NCBI RefSeq assembly: GCF_013184805.1 | Contig: NZ_JAATNG010000001.1 | Span: 1,302,001-1,366,000 of the forward strand | Reading direction: 5' to 3' | Source of the DNA: Pseudoruegeria sp. HB172150 | Lineage (GTDB): Bacteria; Pseudomonadota; Alphaproteobacteria; Rhodobacterales; Rhodobacteraceae | DNA: 64,000 nt | Shown here: one piece after another, positions 1-8,749 of the stretch | Position numbering within the stretch: position 1 is the stretch's first letter | Layout: the number at the start of each line of letters is the position of its first letter | The notes under the pieces: model-generated | Told to the model about the DNA's origin: nothing | The model's database searches: none | What the model saw: only the letters and a program-made list of their open reading frames with translations | Translations under genes and position numbers: made by a program

Positions 1-80
1 GCAAGGCAGGACAGGAACGTCGCGGCGAATACGATCCATAGCCCGTAGGTGGGCACGGCCGCGAGTATTGTATCGATCAT
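1..80 (-). CDS. DedA-like membrane protein, N-terminal fragment
   Basis: Only the first 26 or so codons lie in the window; the gene runs off the left edge. The peptide begins MIDTILAAVPTYGLW and continues into a hydrophobic stretch ending FLSCLA. That opening resembles the N-terminus of DedA/SNARE-associated (VTT) inner-membrane proteins, but so short a fragment cannot prove the family. Its ATG overlaps the stop of the upstream gene by 4 bases (ATGA), so the two are probably translated together. Confidence 0.5.
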   Translation of the reverse strand, partial: MIDTILAAVPTYGLWIVFAATFLSCL

Positions 81-469
81 GGTTGCGCGGGACCGGCCGT
101 TGCCCGGTGGTCTGTGATGGCTGCCGTGATCCGCGCGATCAGCTCATCAGTCGATATGCCCTGGTCGCGCGCAATGCTGTCCAGCGTGGGGCGTTCGCCC
201 TTGCCGGGGTCGCCGGCGCCGATTGCCGCGATCATCACGTCCCGCGGAACATGCCAGGAATGGGCGACGTAGCCGGGCGTCATCCATCCCGCGATCTGCT
301 CGTCGCGATGCGCGGGGTCGGACCAGTACATGGCATGCAGGGCCCCCTGGACCAGAAAGAACAGCGTCAGTGCCAGCGCGGCCGGAAACAGCGTCCAGAG
401 CACGGGGTGCCTGCGCCAGCCATCGGCAAGGCGGCTCAGCAGATCGGGGCGGTTGTCGGACTCGGCCAT
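77..469 (-). CDS. Small membrane protein, hypothetical
   Basis: A 130-residue protein with one clear membrane helix at about residues 22-45 (TLFPAALALTLFFLVQG) after a short charged N-terminus. The soluble C-terminal part has a helical tail (GISTDELIARITAAI). I do not recognise a named family. It sits 51 bases downstream of the VWA gene and overlaps the DedA-like start by 4 bases, so it belongs to the same leftward transcription unit. The topology suggests an inner-membrane protein with a periplasmic C-terminus. Confidence 0.6.
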   Translation of the reverse strand: MAESDNRPDLLSRLADGWRRHPVLWTLFPAALALTLFFLVQGALHAMYWSDPAHRDEQIAGWMTPGYVAHSWHVPRDVMIAAIGAGDPGKGERPTLDSIARDQGISTDELIARITAAITDHRATAGPAQP

Positions 470-520
470 GTCGTCAGATGAAACGTCGGCGACCGATCTG
501 GCAAGGCCGGCGAAGGCGGC

Positions 521-1708
521 TTATCGCCCCAGTTCCTTCATCCCGCGTTCGATCCCTTCCAGCGTCATCGGCACCATTCGGGACGGGCCGAAGATCTGAA
601 GGATCAGCTGGGTGGACTGGGTGTGTTCCCAGTAGCGTTCGGGGACCGGATTGATCCAAAGGCAATTCGGCCATTGGTCCCGCGCGCGCTCCAGCCAGAC
701 CTGTCCGGCCTCGGCGTTCCAGTGTTCGTTGGCGCCGCCGGGATAGGCAATCTCGTAGGGCGACATCGAGGCATCTCCGACGAAGATGCATTTGTAGTCG
801 GAACCGTAGGTATGCAGCACGTCCCAGGTCGGCGTCTGCGCGTTCCACCGGCGGCGATTGTCCTTCCACACGCCTTCATAAAGGCAGTTATGGAAGTAGT
901 AGTGCTCAAGATGCTTGAACTCCGCCTTGGCGGCGCTGAACAGCTCCTCGACTACCTTCACATGCGGGTCCATGGAACCGCCGACGTCGAGGAAAAGCAG
1001 CACCTTCACCGCGTTTCGCCGCTCTGGCCGGGTCTTCACGTCCAGATAGCCATGCTCGGCAGTGGCACGGATGGTGCCGTTCAGGTCCAGCTCTTCGTCT
1101 GCGCCGTCGCGGGCCCATTTGCGCAGGCGCTTCAGTGCGACCTTGATGTTGCGGGTGCCGATTTCGACGGTGTCGTCGAAATCGCGGAACTCGCGCTTGT
1201 CCCAGACCTTTATCGCGCGCTGGTGGCGGCTTTCCGTCTGGCCAATGCGCACGCCCTCGGGATTGTAGCCGTGGGCACCGAAGGGGGAGGTGCCGGCAGT
1301 GCCGATCCATTTGTTGCCGCCCTGATGGCGGCCTTCCTGTTCCTTCAGCCGTTCGCGCAGGGTTTCCATCAGTTTCTCGAAGCCGCCGAACGCCTCTATC
1401 TCTGCTTTTTCCTTTTCGCTCAGGTGCTTCTCGGCCATCTTCTCCAGCCAATCGGCGGGTAGTTCGACGGCCTGCAGTACCGCTTCGAGCGGGATCGACT
1501 CCATGCCGCGGAAGCTTTCGGCGAAGGCGCGGTCGAAACGGTCGAGGTTACGCTCGTCCTTCACCATGGCGGTGCGGGCGAGATAGTAGAAACCCTCGAT
1601 ATCGTAGGTGACGAGGCCGGCCTTCACCCCTTCGAGGAACCCCAGATATTCGCGCAGGGATACCGGGATTCCGGCCGATCTGAGGGAGTCGAAGAAGGGG
1701 ATGAACAT
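521..1708 (-). CDS. VWA domain protein, CoxE-like
   Basis: A 395-residue cytoplasmic protein of the CoxE-like VWA family. The von Willebrand A domain fills the C-terminal half: its metal-binding motif appears as FLDVGGSMD at about residues 238-246 (DxGGS rather than classical DxSxS), and a second signature is FVGDASMSPYE. The N-terminal half (FFDSLRSAGIPVSLREYLGFLEG) is typical of the family. Such proteins usually work with a MoxR-type AAA+ ATPase to insert metals or remodel protein complexes; a MoxR ATPase lies upstream on the same strand at 3808-4647. The start overlaps the stop of the preceding small gene by one base (TGATG). Confidence 0.85.
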   Translation of the reverse strand: MFIPFFDSLRSAGIPVSLREYLGFLEGVKAGLVTYDIEGFYYLARTAMVKDERNLDRFDRAFAESFRGMESIPLEAVLQAVELPADWLEKMAEKHLSEKEKAEIEAFGGFEKLMETLRERLKEQEGRHQGGNKWIGTAGTSPFGAHGYNPEGVRIGQTESRHQRAIKVWDKREFRDFDDTVEIGTRNIKVALKRLRKWARDGADEELDLNGTIRATAEHGYLDVKTRPERRNAVKVLLFLDVGGSMDPHVKVVEELFSAAKAEFKHLEHYYFHNCLYEGVWKDNRRRWNAQTPTWDVLHTYGSDYKCIFVGDASMSPYEIAYPGGANEHWNAEAGQVWLERARDQWPNCLWINPVPERYWEHTQSTQLILQIFGPSRMVPMTLEGIERGMKELGR

Positions 1709-1875
1709 CAGGTCATCATACGCTCGATGATGATGGTCGCAAACAAGCCCAGCATGCTGAAGATGATGCCGAAGACGGCACCATATTGCGCCATGTCCTT
1801 GCGGTTTCCTTTGCGGTTACGGGCCGTCAGTACGCCCAGCAGGACGCCGAAGACCGCGGCTGCCAGAACGATCAT
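1708..1875 (-). CDS. 55-residue two-helix membrane protein
   Basis: A short reading frame of 55 codons plus stop, in the gap between the lipoprotein and VWA genes. The peptide starts MIVLAAAVFGVLLGVLTARN, has a basic loop (RNRKGNRKDMAQYG), then a second hydrophobic stretch (VFGIIFSMLGLFATIIIE). It therefore looks like a helical hairpin in the inner membrane. Both ends are translationally coupled: its ATG overlaps the upstream stop by 4 bases and its stop overlaps the VWA start by one. That tight fit is the main reason to believe it is a gene. Confidence 0.7.
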   Translation of the reverse strand: MIVLAAAVFGVLLGVLTARNRKGNRKDMAQYGAVFGIIFSMLGLFATIIIERMMT

Positions 1876-3251
1876 AGCGAGGCGGCCTTCACACGCGAAC
1901 TGAGGGCGGCAATTTCGGAGAGGCGTCCGTGAACAGCGTCGTCAGAGCCGAAGCCGTACCGCGCCCAGCCGAGCGAATCCTGCCGGACGGCTTTTGCCTC
2001 CGCGACGCGTCCCTGCACCTCCAGAGCCTCGGCCTTGATCATCAGGAGTGTCGCCAGAAGTGCTGCATTTTCCGCCTGCGCGACGACGCCCAGGCTGTCA
2101 TCGATCAGGGCGATGGCGGTGTCAGTCTGGCCGGAGCTCAATGCAAACGCGGCGAGCTGCATCGCGACATGTGCGCCCTGCAGGCGGGTTTCCGGCCGGG
2201 CGTTGTACAGCGCGCTGGACTGAAGGAAGGAGGCAAGCGCGATATCCGCTTCACCGGCGAGCGCCAGACGCCCGAGCGCAAAAAGCGAGAAAGCCATGCG
2301 GTTGTCGGACCAGCCCTGCGCACGGGCGATTGCCACGGCGCGCTTGGCCGCCGCCTGACGGCGATTGTCCGACGTGCGCGGGCCAAGCGCTTCTTCGATT
2401 GAGTCTATCCATTCGCGCGGCGTGCGCGACGGCAAGGCGCTGCTGCGATACTGCCCCTGCGGATTCAGTCGCGCCAGGATAGCCGGCAGACGCGCCGCCA
2501 CTTCCTCGCGCCGCATGCCCGAACGCAGGGCAGGGTCGTAATAGGCCCGCAGGATCAGCATGTCGAAACCGGTCAGAACCGTGTGAAAATTGTCGTCGTT
2601 GAAGACGCTGTCACTCAGCCGGTAGAGGTCATTGAGGGGCCCGAGCGCCTGCGCCAGTTCCTCGTGCAGACAGTCGCGCGCCTCCTGCGGGCTGACGTCG
2701 CCGGGGATGAAGATCGCCATCCGCTCGCGGGTTTCCAACGTCGTCCAGTCAACCGCTGCAGAGCGGCGTTCGCGTTTGAATTCAGCCCAACTCGACAACC
2801 GTGGAACGACGAAACACGCGGCCTGCGGAACATACCGCTGCAGCTCCTTGCGGGGCAGCACTTCGATCGTGATGTTTGCGGCGGAGTCTGCGGGGACCCG
2901 GGTGATCGTGATGCCCGCTTCCTGACGCAGGCGCCGCAGCAGGCGTGTAAGATCGGGGCCAACGCTGCCGGGCGCGGCTCCGGTAACGCGCACGGTGATC
3001 GGTTCTTCGAAGCGTGTCAGTATCGGCAGCGTCCGGCCGCTTTCGAGCTCGAAGGACAGATCCAGAAAATCCCTTGCGATTGCGGCGTTCGAACGGGTCG
3101 GCGGCGTCACCTTCGGAGACGGAAACGTCTTCATCGGCGGCAGGGGCTCTGTCGCGGGCAAGGTCACGCGACGGGTCGGAGTGTCTGCGGTCGGCGGCGC
3201 GGCGCAGGCGGCAAGCGACACCAGTAACACGACGGAGATCAGAAAACGCAT
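1872..3251 (-). CDS. DUF2927 domain lipoprotein
   Basis: A 459-residue predicted lipoprotein. The N-terminus is a signal sequence with lipobox LAAC at about residues 13-16. The middle resembles the DUF2927 family of Rhodobacterales: AIARDFLDLSFELESGR, then a conserved core around CLHEELAQALGPLNDLYRLSDSVFNDDN. The C-terminal third is rich in helices (FALGRLALAGEADIALASFLQSSALY) and may be a tetratricopeptide-like region. HEELAQALG has an HE pair reminiscent of a metalloprotease, but no full HExxH is present, so activity is not claimed. It lies 5 bases after the GNAT gene and overlaps the next gene by 4 bases. Confidence 0.8.
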   Translation of the reverse strand: MRFLISVVLLVSLAACAAPPTADTPTRRVTLPATEPLPPMKTFPSPKVTPPTRSNAAIARDFLDLSFELESGRTLPILTRFEEPITVRVTGAAPGSVGPDLTRLLRRLRQEAGITITRVPADSAANITIEVLPRKELQRYVPQAACFVVPRLSSWAEFKRERRSAAVDWTTLETRERMAIFIPGDVSPQEARDCLHEELAQALGPLNDLYRLSDSVFNDDNFHTVLTGFDMLILRAYYDPALRSGMRREEVAARLPAILARLNPQGQYRSSALPSRTPREWIDSIEEALGPRTSDNRRQAAAKRAVAIARAQGWSDNRMAFSLFALGRLALAGEADIALASFLQSSALYNARPETRLQGAHVAMQLAAFALSSGQTDTAIALIDDSLGVVAQAENAALLATLLMIKAEALEVQGRVAEAKAVRQDSLGWARYGFGSDDAVHGRLSEIAALSSRVKAASL

Positions 3252-3256
3252 GCGGC

Positions 3257-3697
3257 TCAGGCCCGGTTGTACTTGATGAAGGGGGTCAACGTACCGATCC
3301 TGTCATAGAGTTTGCGGGCTGTCTGGTTGAAATCCTGTGTCAGCCAGTAAACCGTCGGGCTTTCCGCCGCATCCGCCGCCGCATAGACGGCCTCTATCAG
3401 CTTGCGCCCCACACCCATGCCCCGCACCTCCGGATCCGCATAAAGGTCTTGCAGATAGCACACGTTCTCGGTTCGCCACATGTGCCGATGGAACAGATAA
3501 TGGACCAAACCGCATGGCTTGCCATCAAGCTCGGCGATCAGCCCGTGGAAATCGTGTGGATCGTTGCCCAGAAGACGCGCGAATGACGTCTCGTAAATAT
3601 CTGTAGTGACTGAGCTTTCGTAAAACTCAAGATATGCTGTCCAGAGCCTTTGCCATTCCGCACGGTCACTGGCCTGGATGGGGCGTATTTCGATCAA
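3257..3697 (-). CDS. GNAT family N-acetyltransferase
   Basis: A 146-residue GNAT enzyme, expected to transfer acetyl from acetyl-CoA to an amine. The acetyl-CoA binding motif is at about residues 85-105 (DLYADPEVRGMGVGRKLIEAV, containing the R-G-x-G-x-G/A type pyrophosphate loop). A typical C-terminal motif follows (VYWLTQDFNQTARKLYDRIG). Length is normal for a single-domain GNAT. The substrate cannot be read from sequence. It lies between the MoxR ATPase and the DUF2927 lipoprotein on the same strand. Confidence 0.85.
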   Translation of the reverse strand: MIEIRPIQASDRAEWQRLWTAYLEFYESSVTTDIYETSFARLLGNDPHDFHGLIAELDGKPCGLVHYLFHRHMWRTENVCYLQDLYADPEVRGMGVGRKLIEAVYAAADAAESPTVYWLTQDFNQTARKLYDRIGTLTPFIKYNRA

Positions 3698-3807
3698 CGG
3701 CGGTCAGCCTCCGGTTCCTTCAGCGCCGCGCTGGCATACGCGACCCGGCCATTGTTACCGGCTTCGCCGGCTCAGGTCCAATACCGGCGGTAACGGAAAC
3801 CGTGAAT

Positions 3808-4647
3808 TCACCGTCCGCCGCGCGCCATGAAGGCCAACCGCTCGAACATATGCACGTCCTGCTCGTTCTTCAGCAACGCGCCGTAAAGCTTGGGCAGGGC
3901 ATTGGTGCCGGACTTCTTCAGGTCCTCGGGCGTCATGTCCTCGGCCAGCAAGAGCTTCAGCCAGTCCAGGACTTCCGAGGTCGATGGCTTTTTCTTGAGG
4001 CCAGCCATTTCGCGGATCTCGAAGAACTGGGTCAGCGCCGTCGTCAGAAGCGCATCCTTGATGCCGGGAAAATGCACCTCGACGATCTGCTTCATCACCT
4101 CCATGTCCGGGAAGCGGATGTAGTGAAAGAAGCACCGGCGCAGAAACGCATCCGGCAATTCCTTCTCATTGTTCGAGGTGATGATAACAATCGGTCTGTG
4201 CTGCGCGCGCACAGTCTCTCCGGTCTCATAAACGTGAAACTCCATCCGGTCGAGTTCCTGCAGCAGGTCGTTGGGGAACTCGATGTCGGCCTTGTCGACC
4301 TCGTCGATCAGCAGGACGCATTTCGTGTCCTTGCTGAACGCCTCCCACAGCTTGCCGCGGCGGATGTAGTTCGAAACGTCGTTAACACGTTCGTCGCCAA
4401 GCTGGCTGTCACGCAAGCGACTGACGGCATCGTATTCGTACAAGCCCTGTTGAGCCTTTGTGGTCGACTTGATATGCCACTCGATCATGGGCAGGTCGAG
4501 CGCCTGCGCAACCTGTCGTGCCAGTTCCGTCTTGCCAGTTCCGGGTTCGCCCTTGACCAGCAGAGGTCTTTCCAGAGTGACCGCCGCGTTAACTGCGACG
4601 GTCAGGTCTTCGGTCGCGACATAGGACTCGGTTCCGGCGAATTTCAT
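3808..4647 (-). CDS. MoxR-family AAA+ ATPase
   Basis: A 279-residue AAA+ ATPase of the MoxR/CoxD type. Walker A is GEPGTGKTE at about residues 37-45, Walker B is VLLIDEVDKAD at about residues 111-121, and sensor 1 is IVIITSNNEKELPDAFLRRCFF, which also holds the arginine-finger region. These ATPases pair with CoxE-like VWA proteins; the partner at 521-1708 is in the same direction but separated by three genes. The likely role is ATP-driven remodelling or maturation of a target complex, which I cannot identify here. Confidence 0.9.
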   Translation of the reverse strand: MKFAGTESYVATEDLTVAVNAAVTLERPLLVKGEPGTGKTELARQVAQALDLPMIEWHIKSTTKAQQGLYEYDAVSRLRDSQLGDERVNDVSNYIRRGKLWEAFSKDTKCVLLIDEVDKADIEFPNDLLQELDRMEFHVYETGETVRAQHRPIVIITSNNEKELPDAFLRRCFFHYIRFPDMEVMKQIVEVHFPGIKDALLTTALTQFFEIREMAGLKKKPSTSEVLDWLKLLLAEDMTPEDLKKSGTNALPKLYGALLKNEQDVHMFERLAFMARGGR

Positions 4648-4830
4648 TCCCTGTCAATCCACTGAAGCTTGTAGTTGAACTTTGCATAGCTGCGGTGTGG
4701 CAAAGGCGCAAGCGCGGCGGATTGGGGCGTGACATCCCATCTGGCTTGCGATAGATGGGCCGCATATGGAGGGTGCTGGATGGCGGTGGAACGCGACATC
4801 GACCTGTCCGGCCTAGCAGGGATTGCATGT

Positions 4831-5253
4831 ATGAAGGCCGAGTCATTCGATCACGACGAGTATACCCCGGCTGAAGACGAACCGTTCATGAACGAACGTC
4901 AGCTGGAATACTTCCGTCGCAAACTTCTCAAGCAAAAGGCCGAGCTGCTCGACGAAAGCAAATCGACCATCGAGGGCCTGCAGGATGGCACTCGCAACAT
5001 TCCCGACATCGCCGACCGCGCCAGTGAAGAGACCGACAGGGCCATCGAACTGCGCATCCGCGATCGTCAGCGCAAGCTTGTCGCCAAGATTGATTCTGCG
5101 CTGCGGCGGATAGAAACCGGCGAATACGGCTACTGCCTGGAGACCGGTGAACCGATCTCTCTCAAGCGTCTGGATGCACGTCCGACGACCACCCTGTCGC
5201 TGGAAGCGCAGGAGCGCCACGAACGCCGCGAACGGGTGCACCGCGACGATTGA
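4831..5253 (+). CDS. dksA: DksA-type RNA polymerase-binding factor
   Basis: A 140-residue DksA/TraR protein. It enters the RNA polymerase secondary channel and, with ppGpp, controls stable RNA and amino-acid promoters. The conserved region runs from EDEPFMNERQLEYFRRKLL through NIPDIADRASEETDRA (the acidic coiled-coil tip) to the globular end YGYCLETGEPISLKRLDARPTT. Only one of the four classical zinc-finger cysteines is present (YGYC), a form known in alphaproteobacteria. An in-frame ATG exists 102 bases upstream, but the family start is MKAESFD at this position, so that one is chosen. It is divergent from the MoxR gene. Confidence 0.9.
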   Translation: MKAESFDHDEYTPAEDEPFMNERQLEYFRRKLLKQKAELLDESKSTIEGLQDGTRNIPDIADRASEETDRAIELRIRDRQRKLVAKIDSALRRIETGEYGYCLETGEPISLKRLDARPTTTLSLEAQERHERRERVHRDD

Positions 5254-5326
5254 TCCGATGGCGCATCGGTAGGAATACAGGGACACCGGGGCAACGCTCC
5301 GGTGTCTTTGCTTTCGGGAGGGCCGC

Positions 5327-6454
5327 ATGCTGATCGGAATGCAGATAACCGTCGTTGGCGCGGGTATCGGAGGTCTCGCCGCCGCGACCGCGCTTGCCAT
5401 GCGCGGCGCGCACGTGACGGTGCTGGAACGGGCCACGGCGATCACCGAGGTCGGCGCTGGAATCCAGATTTCTCCCAATGGATTCGCCGTCCTCGAGGCT
5501 CTCGGGCTGGGCGATGCCATCCGGGCCGCCGGTGTGATCAGCCGCGCCGTGGTTCTGCGCGACTATGCGCGCGGGGCAGAGGTTCTGCGGATCAACCTGT
5601 CGAAATACTCGGATGGCCCGCACCCGTTCGTCCTGATCCACCGAGCGCGCCTGATCGACGTGCTGGCGGAAGGCGCCCGCGCCGTCGGGGTTGACATCCG
5701 GCTGGGGGCCGAGGTGCACCCGTCCGATCCCCCGCTTCCGGGAGAGGATCTGCGGGTCGGCGCCGAGGGACTTCACTCGCAGATGCGTGCCACGCTGAAC
5801 GGGCCGGGGGATGCGTTCTTCACTGGTCAGGCCGCGTGGCGGGCGGTCATAAAGGACGACGCGCCGCCCGAGTCGCAGGTCTTCATGGGCAAGGGCCGGC
5901 ACCTTGTGACCTATCCGCTCGGAAACGGGCTCAGGAACATCGTCGCCATCGAGGAACGCGAGGAATGGACGGAGGAGGGGTGGTCCCACCCTGACTCCCC
6001 AGACAACCTCCGGCGCGCGTTCTCTGGCTATGCGCCGGAAGTGCGCGGCTGGCTCGACCGGATCGAAGAGGTCCACCTGTGGGGCCTGCACCGGCATTCG
6101 GTTGCGCCGCTCTGGCATTCGGACGCCTGGGCGCTACTGGGCGACGCCGCGCATCCGACGCTGCCATTCCTCGCCCAGGGCGCCAACATGGCTATGGAGG
6201 ATGCGTGGGTCCTTGCGGATTGCCTTGGCTCGCTGCCCAAATCCGAGGCGCTTGCCCTCTATCAGGTGCGCCGCCGACCACGTGCGGCGCGCGCCGTCGA
6301 GGCGGCAAATGCCAACGCGAGAAACTTCCACCTGCGTACGCCGGTTCTGCGCGATGCGGCGCACTTGGCTCTGCGTCTCGGCGGGGCGGTTGCGCCCTCG
6401 GCGCCGCTGAAGCGATACGATTGGCTCTACGGCTACGACGTGACCGCCAGCTGA
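5327..6454 (+). CDS. FAD-dependent monooxygenase
   Basis: A 375-residue flavoprotein of the PHBH/UbiH class, which hydroxylates aromatic rings using FAD, NAD(P)H and oxygen. The N-terminus carries the dinucleotide fold (TVVGAGIGGLAAATAL), and the second FAD motif is at about residues 265-290 (LLGDAAHPTLPFLAQGANMAMEDA). The sequence is closest in feel to salicylate or 3-hydroxybenzoate hydroxylases, but the substrate is unknown. A GGGAGG ribosome site lies 5 bases before the chosen ATG; a second ATG four codons on is an alternative. It converges on tpiA with a 4-base gap. Confidence 0.85.
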   Translation: MLIGMQITVVGAGIGGLAAATALAMRGAHVTVLERATAITEVGAGIQISPNGFAVLEALGLGDAIRAAGVISRAVVLRDYARGAEVLRINLSKYSDGPHPFVLIHRARLIDVLAEGARAVGVDIRLGAEVHPSDPPLPGEDLRVGAEGLHSQMRATLNGPGDAFFTGQAAWRAVIKDDAPPESQVFMGKGRHLVTYPLGNGLRNIVAIEEREEWTEEGWSHPDSPDNLRRAFSGYAPEVRGWLDRIEEVHLWGLHRHSVAPLWHSDAWALLGDAAHPTLPFLAQGANMAMEDAWVLADCLGSLPKSEALALYQVRRRPRAARAVEAANANARNFHLRTPVLRDAAHLALRLGGAVAPSAPLKRYDWLYGYDVTAS

Positions 6455-6458
6455 GGTG

Positions 6459-7208
6459 TCAGGCGGCCGCAAGCGCGTCGATGATCCCGCCGAAATCCGC
6501 GGCTTTCAGCGAGGCACCACCGACGAGCGCGCCGTCGACATTGGAGACCGCGAATATTTCTGCCGCGTTCGACGGTTTCACCGACCCGCCGTAGAGCAGG
6601 CGGATGCCATTGGCGGCATCGCCGAACCGGGAAACAAGCTGCGCACGCAGGAAATCATGAACCTCCGCGATCTGAACCGTGGTCGGCACCTTGCCCGTGC
6701 CGATGGCCCAGACCGGTTCATAGGCCACGACCATATTCTCAGCCGTGGACCCGTCGGGCAGGGAGCCGTCAAGCTGACCGCCAACGATGTCCAGAGTCTC
6801 GCCAGCCTCACGCTGGCTCAGAGTTTCACCGATGCAGACGATTGCGGTCAGCCCGGCGGTCCATGCGGCTCCGGTCTTGATCCGCACCTCGGCGTCGGTC
6901 TCGCCATGGTCCGCGCGCCGCTCAGAATGGCCCAGGATCACGTATCCCGCGCCGGCATCCTTGAGCATGGCGGCAGAGATGTCGCCAGTATGCGCACCCG
7001 ATTCAGCGGCGTGGCAGTTCTGTCCGCCAAGGAGGATCGGCGCGCTGCCGACCGTTGCCGCCATCGGCGCCAGAAGCGTTGCGGGCGGGCAGATCAGGAT
7101 TTCGCAGGCAGTCGTCGCATGCGCCTCCGCCAGCGCGGCAACCTCGGCCAGATCCGCTTTGAGCCCGTTCATCTTCCAGTTCCCGGCGGCGAGTTTCTTT
7201 GGCGGCAT
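6459..7208 (-). CDS. tpiA: Triosephosphate isomerase
   Basis: A 249-residue TIM-barrel enzyme interconverting dihydroxyacetone phosphate and glyceraldehyde 3-phosphate in the cytoplasm. Hallmarks are all present: catalytic lysine in AGNWKMNG, catalytic histidine in ILGHSERR, catalytic glutamate in [11 protein letters not shown], and the phosphate loop YGGSVKPSN. The start [15 protein letters not shown] is preceded by a GGGAGA ribosome site; a longer frame extends 21 codons upstream but lacks such a site. Confidence 0.97.
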   Translation of the reverse strand: MPPKKLAAGNWKMNGLKADLAEVAALAEAHATTACEILICPPATLLAPMAATVGSAPILLGGQNCHAAESGAHTGDISAAMLKDAGAGYVILGHSERRADHGETDAEVRIKTGAAWTAGLTAIVCIGETLSQREAGETLDIVGGQLDGSLPDGSTAENMVVAYEPVWAIGTGKVPTTVQIAEVHDFLRAQLVSRFGDAANGIRLLYGGSVKPSNAAEIFAVSNVDGALVGGASLKAADFGGIIDALAAA

Positions 7209-7444
7209 GTTCGTCTCCCTTAGGTCCCATAGTCTGGTTAATGACTTTGACAGCACGCGGAAAGGGGGCAAGGCGACGCGGCGTCCCTTACCTGGGTTTC
7301 GCGCAGGTGCCTGCTTGTAGCTCCGGCCCGCACGGCTATTGTAACAGACGCTGCGCCGCAGAATGCAGGCGTTTTCAAAACGATATCAACCAACAAGCCG
7401 ACGGCCTCGGAAAACGGGCCGGTCGAAAGCAAGGGAATTGCGGC

Positions 7445-8014
7445 ATGGCACTTAAACTCAAGATCATCATCGGCAGCACGCGCCCCGGTCGCGTCGGTCC
7501 GGTCTTTGCCGACTGGTTTGCCGGCCTCGCACGCGAGAGTGGAAAATTCGATGTCACACTTGTCGACCTCGCCGAGCTGGATCTGCCGCTTCTCGACGAG
7601 CCGAAACATCCGATCACCCGTGACTATCAGCACCCGCACTCCAAGCGCTGGAGCGCGATCGTCGACGAGGCGGACGCATATGTCTTCGTGACGCCCGAAT
7701 ATGACAGCTTCCCGCCGGCGGCCCTGATCAACGCGATACAGTATCTGGTCCACGAGTGGCGCAGGAAACCGGCCGGCATCGTCAGCTATGGCGGTGTTTC
7801 CGGGGGATTGCGCGCGTCGCAGGAACTGCGCCAGATCCTGACGACTCTCAGCATCATGCCGCTGCCACAGACCGTACCGGTCCCGTTCTTCCCGAATTTC
7901 CTGGATGAAGGCACAGTTCAGCCCAACGACAAGATGAAGGAGGGCGCGACCCTGCTGCTCAACGAACTGGCGGAGTGGGCCGAAGCCCTGAAGCAGATGC
8001 GGCAGGCTGCCTGA
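7445..8014 (+). CDS. NADPH-dependent FMN reductase family protein
   Basis: A 189-residue flavodoxin-like oxidoreductase of the FMN_red family. The FMN phosphate loop is at the N-terminus (IIIGSTRPGRVGPVFADW) and the isoalloxazine-contact segment is FVTPEYDSFPPAALINAIQYL, followed by SYGGVSGGLRA. Members reduce FMN, quinones or azo dyes with NAD(P)H. The start at MALKLKIIIGS is chosen because the FMN motif must be near the N-terminus; the open frame upstream is non-coding in character. It converges on the TfoX-N gene with a 3-base gap. Confidence 0.9.
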   Translation: MALKLKIIIGSTRPGRVGPVFADWFAGLARESGKFDVTLVDLAELDLPLLDEPKHPITRDYQHPHSKRWSAIVDEADAYVFVTPEYDSFPPAALINAIQYLVHEWRRKPAGIVSYGGVSGGLRASQELRQILTTLSIMPLPQTVPVPFFPNFLDEGTVQPNDKMKEGATLLLNELAEWAEALKQMRQAA

Positions 8015-8017
8015 CAC

Positions 8018-8341
8018 CTAGAAACAGGCGATGGCTCGACGCGCCCAGTCGCTGGCGACCTCCGGGTCGTCCAGCGCCTCGTCGGGCAGGGTCCAGTAGG
8101 GCATCGTCGCGCTGCTGCCGTCCTTGCGGGTATGCGTCCACGGTTCGCCGCCCGCGGCCTCCAGCTCCCCGCCGAAGCCGTTCGCGCCTTTCAGAAGGAT
8201 GGTGCCATCGCTGCGCAGGATCGCGAATATCTCGCCGCCATGGTAAATCCCCATGCCGCCGAACATCCGCCGTGTGGTGATTTCGCCCAGACCCGAGAAG
8301 AGCTCTTTCGCAAAAGCGATCTCCTCGGCGGAAAGCTTCAT
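8018..8341 (-). CDS. TfoX N-terminal domain protein
   Basis: A 107-residue protein made almost entirely of the TfoX/Sxy N-terminal domain: TTRRMFGGMGIYHGGEIFAILRSDGTILLK is the signature (RxMFGGxGxY). In gammaproteobacteria TfoX acts in competence, but stand-alone N-domains in alphaproteobacteria have no assigned role. The C-terminal TfoX domain is absent. The start overlaps the Fe-S carrier stop by 4 bases (ATGA), so the two genes are co-translated. Confidence 0.85.
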   Translation of the reverse strand: MKLSAEEIAFAKELFSGLGEITTRRMFGGMGIYHGGEIFAILRSDGTILLKGANGFGGELEAAGGEPWTHTRKDGSSATMPYWTLPDEALDDPEVASDWARRAIACF

Positions 8342-8718
8342 TCCTGACCGCGTTCCGCCGCCAGTTCCTCGACATCCTTGAACTTGATCGACTCGCCGCA
8401 GCCGCAGGCATCGGCCACGTTCGGGTTGCGGAACTTGAAACCGCTTTCCAGCAGCGAAGTTTCATAATCGATCTCGGTTCCGAACAGGAACATCTGCGCC
8501 ATCGGCGCGATCATCACGACGGCACCGTCCTGTTCGACCACCTCGTCGTTGGGGTCCACATCGGACACGTAGTCCATCGTGTACTCCATTCCCGCGCAGC
8601 CGCCCTTCTTGACGCCGATGCGCAGGCCAGACGTGCCGTCACGTGCCATCAGCTTCGCGATTTGCGCAGCTGCCTTTGGTGTCATGGTCACGGCCTGTTT
8701 GCCGGGAATGCCGAACAT
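8338..8718 (-). CDS. A-type iron-sulfur carrier (HesB/IscA)
   Basis: A 126-residue A-type carrier that holds and delivers Fe-S clusters to apo-proteins. The three expected cysteines are visible: one in KKGGCAGMEYTM and two in the C-terminal ADACGCGESI. The chosen ATG (MFGIPGKQAVTMTPKAA) is preceded by a GGAAA ribosome site; the frame is open further upstream without support. It overlaps the TfoX-N gene. Whether this is IscA, SufA or ErpA cannot be settled because no isc or suf genes are adjacent. Confidence 0.93.
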   Translation of the reverse strand: MFGIPGKQAVTMTPKAAAQIAKLMARDGTSGLRIGVKKGGCAGMEYTMDYVSDVDPNDEVVEQDGAVVMIAPMAQMFLFGTEIDYETSLLESGFKFRNPNVADACGCGESIKFKDVEELAAERGQE

Positions 8719-8749
8719 GGTTGCTTTCCTTCGTGCCTGTTCCCCCAAT

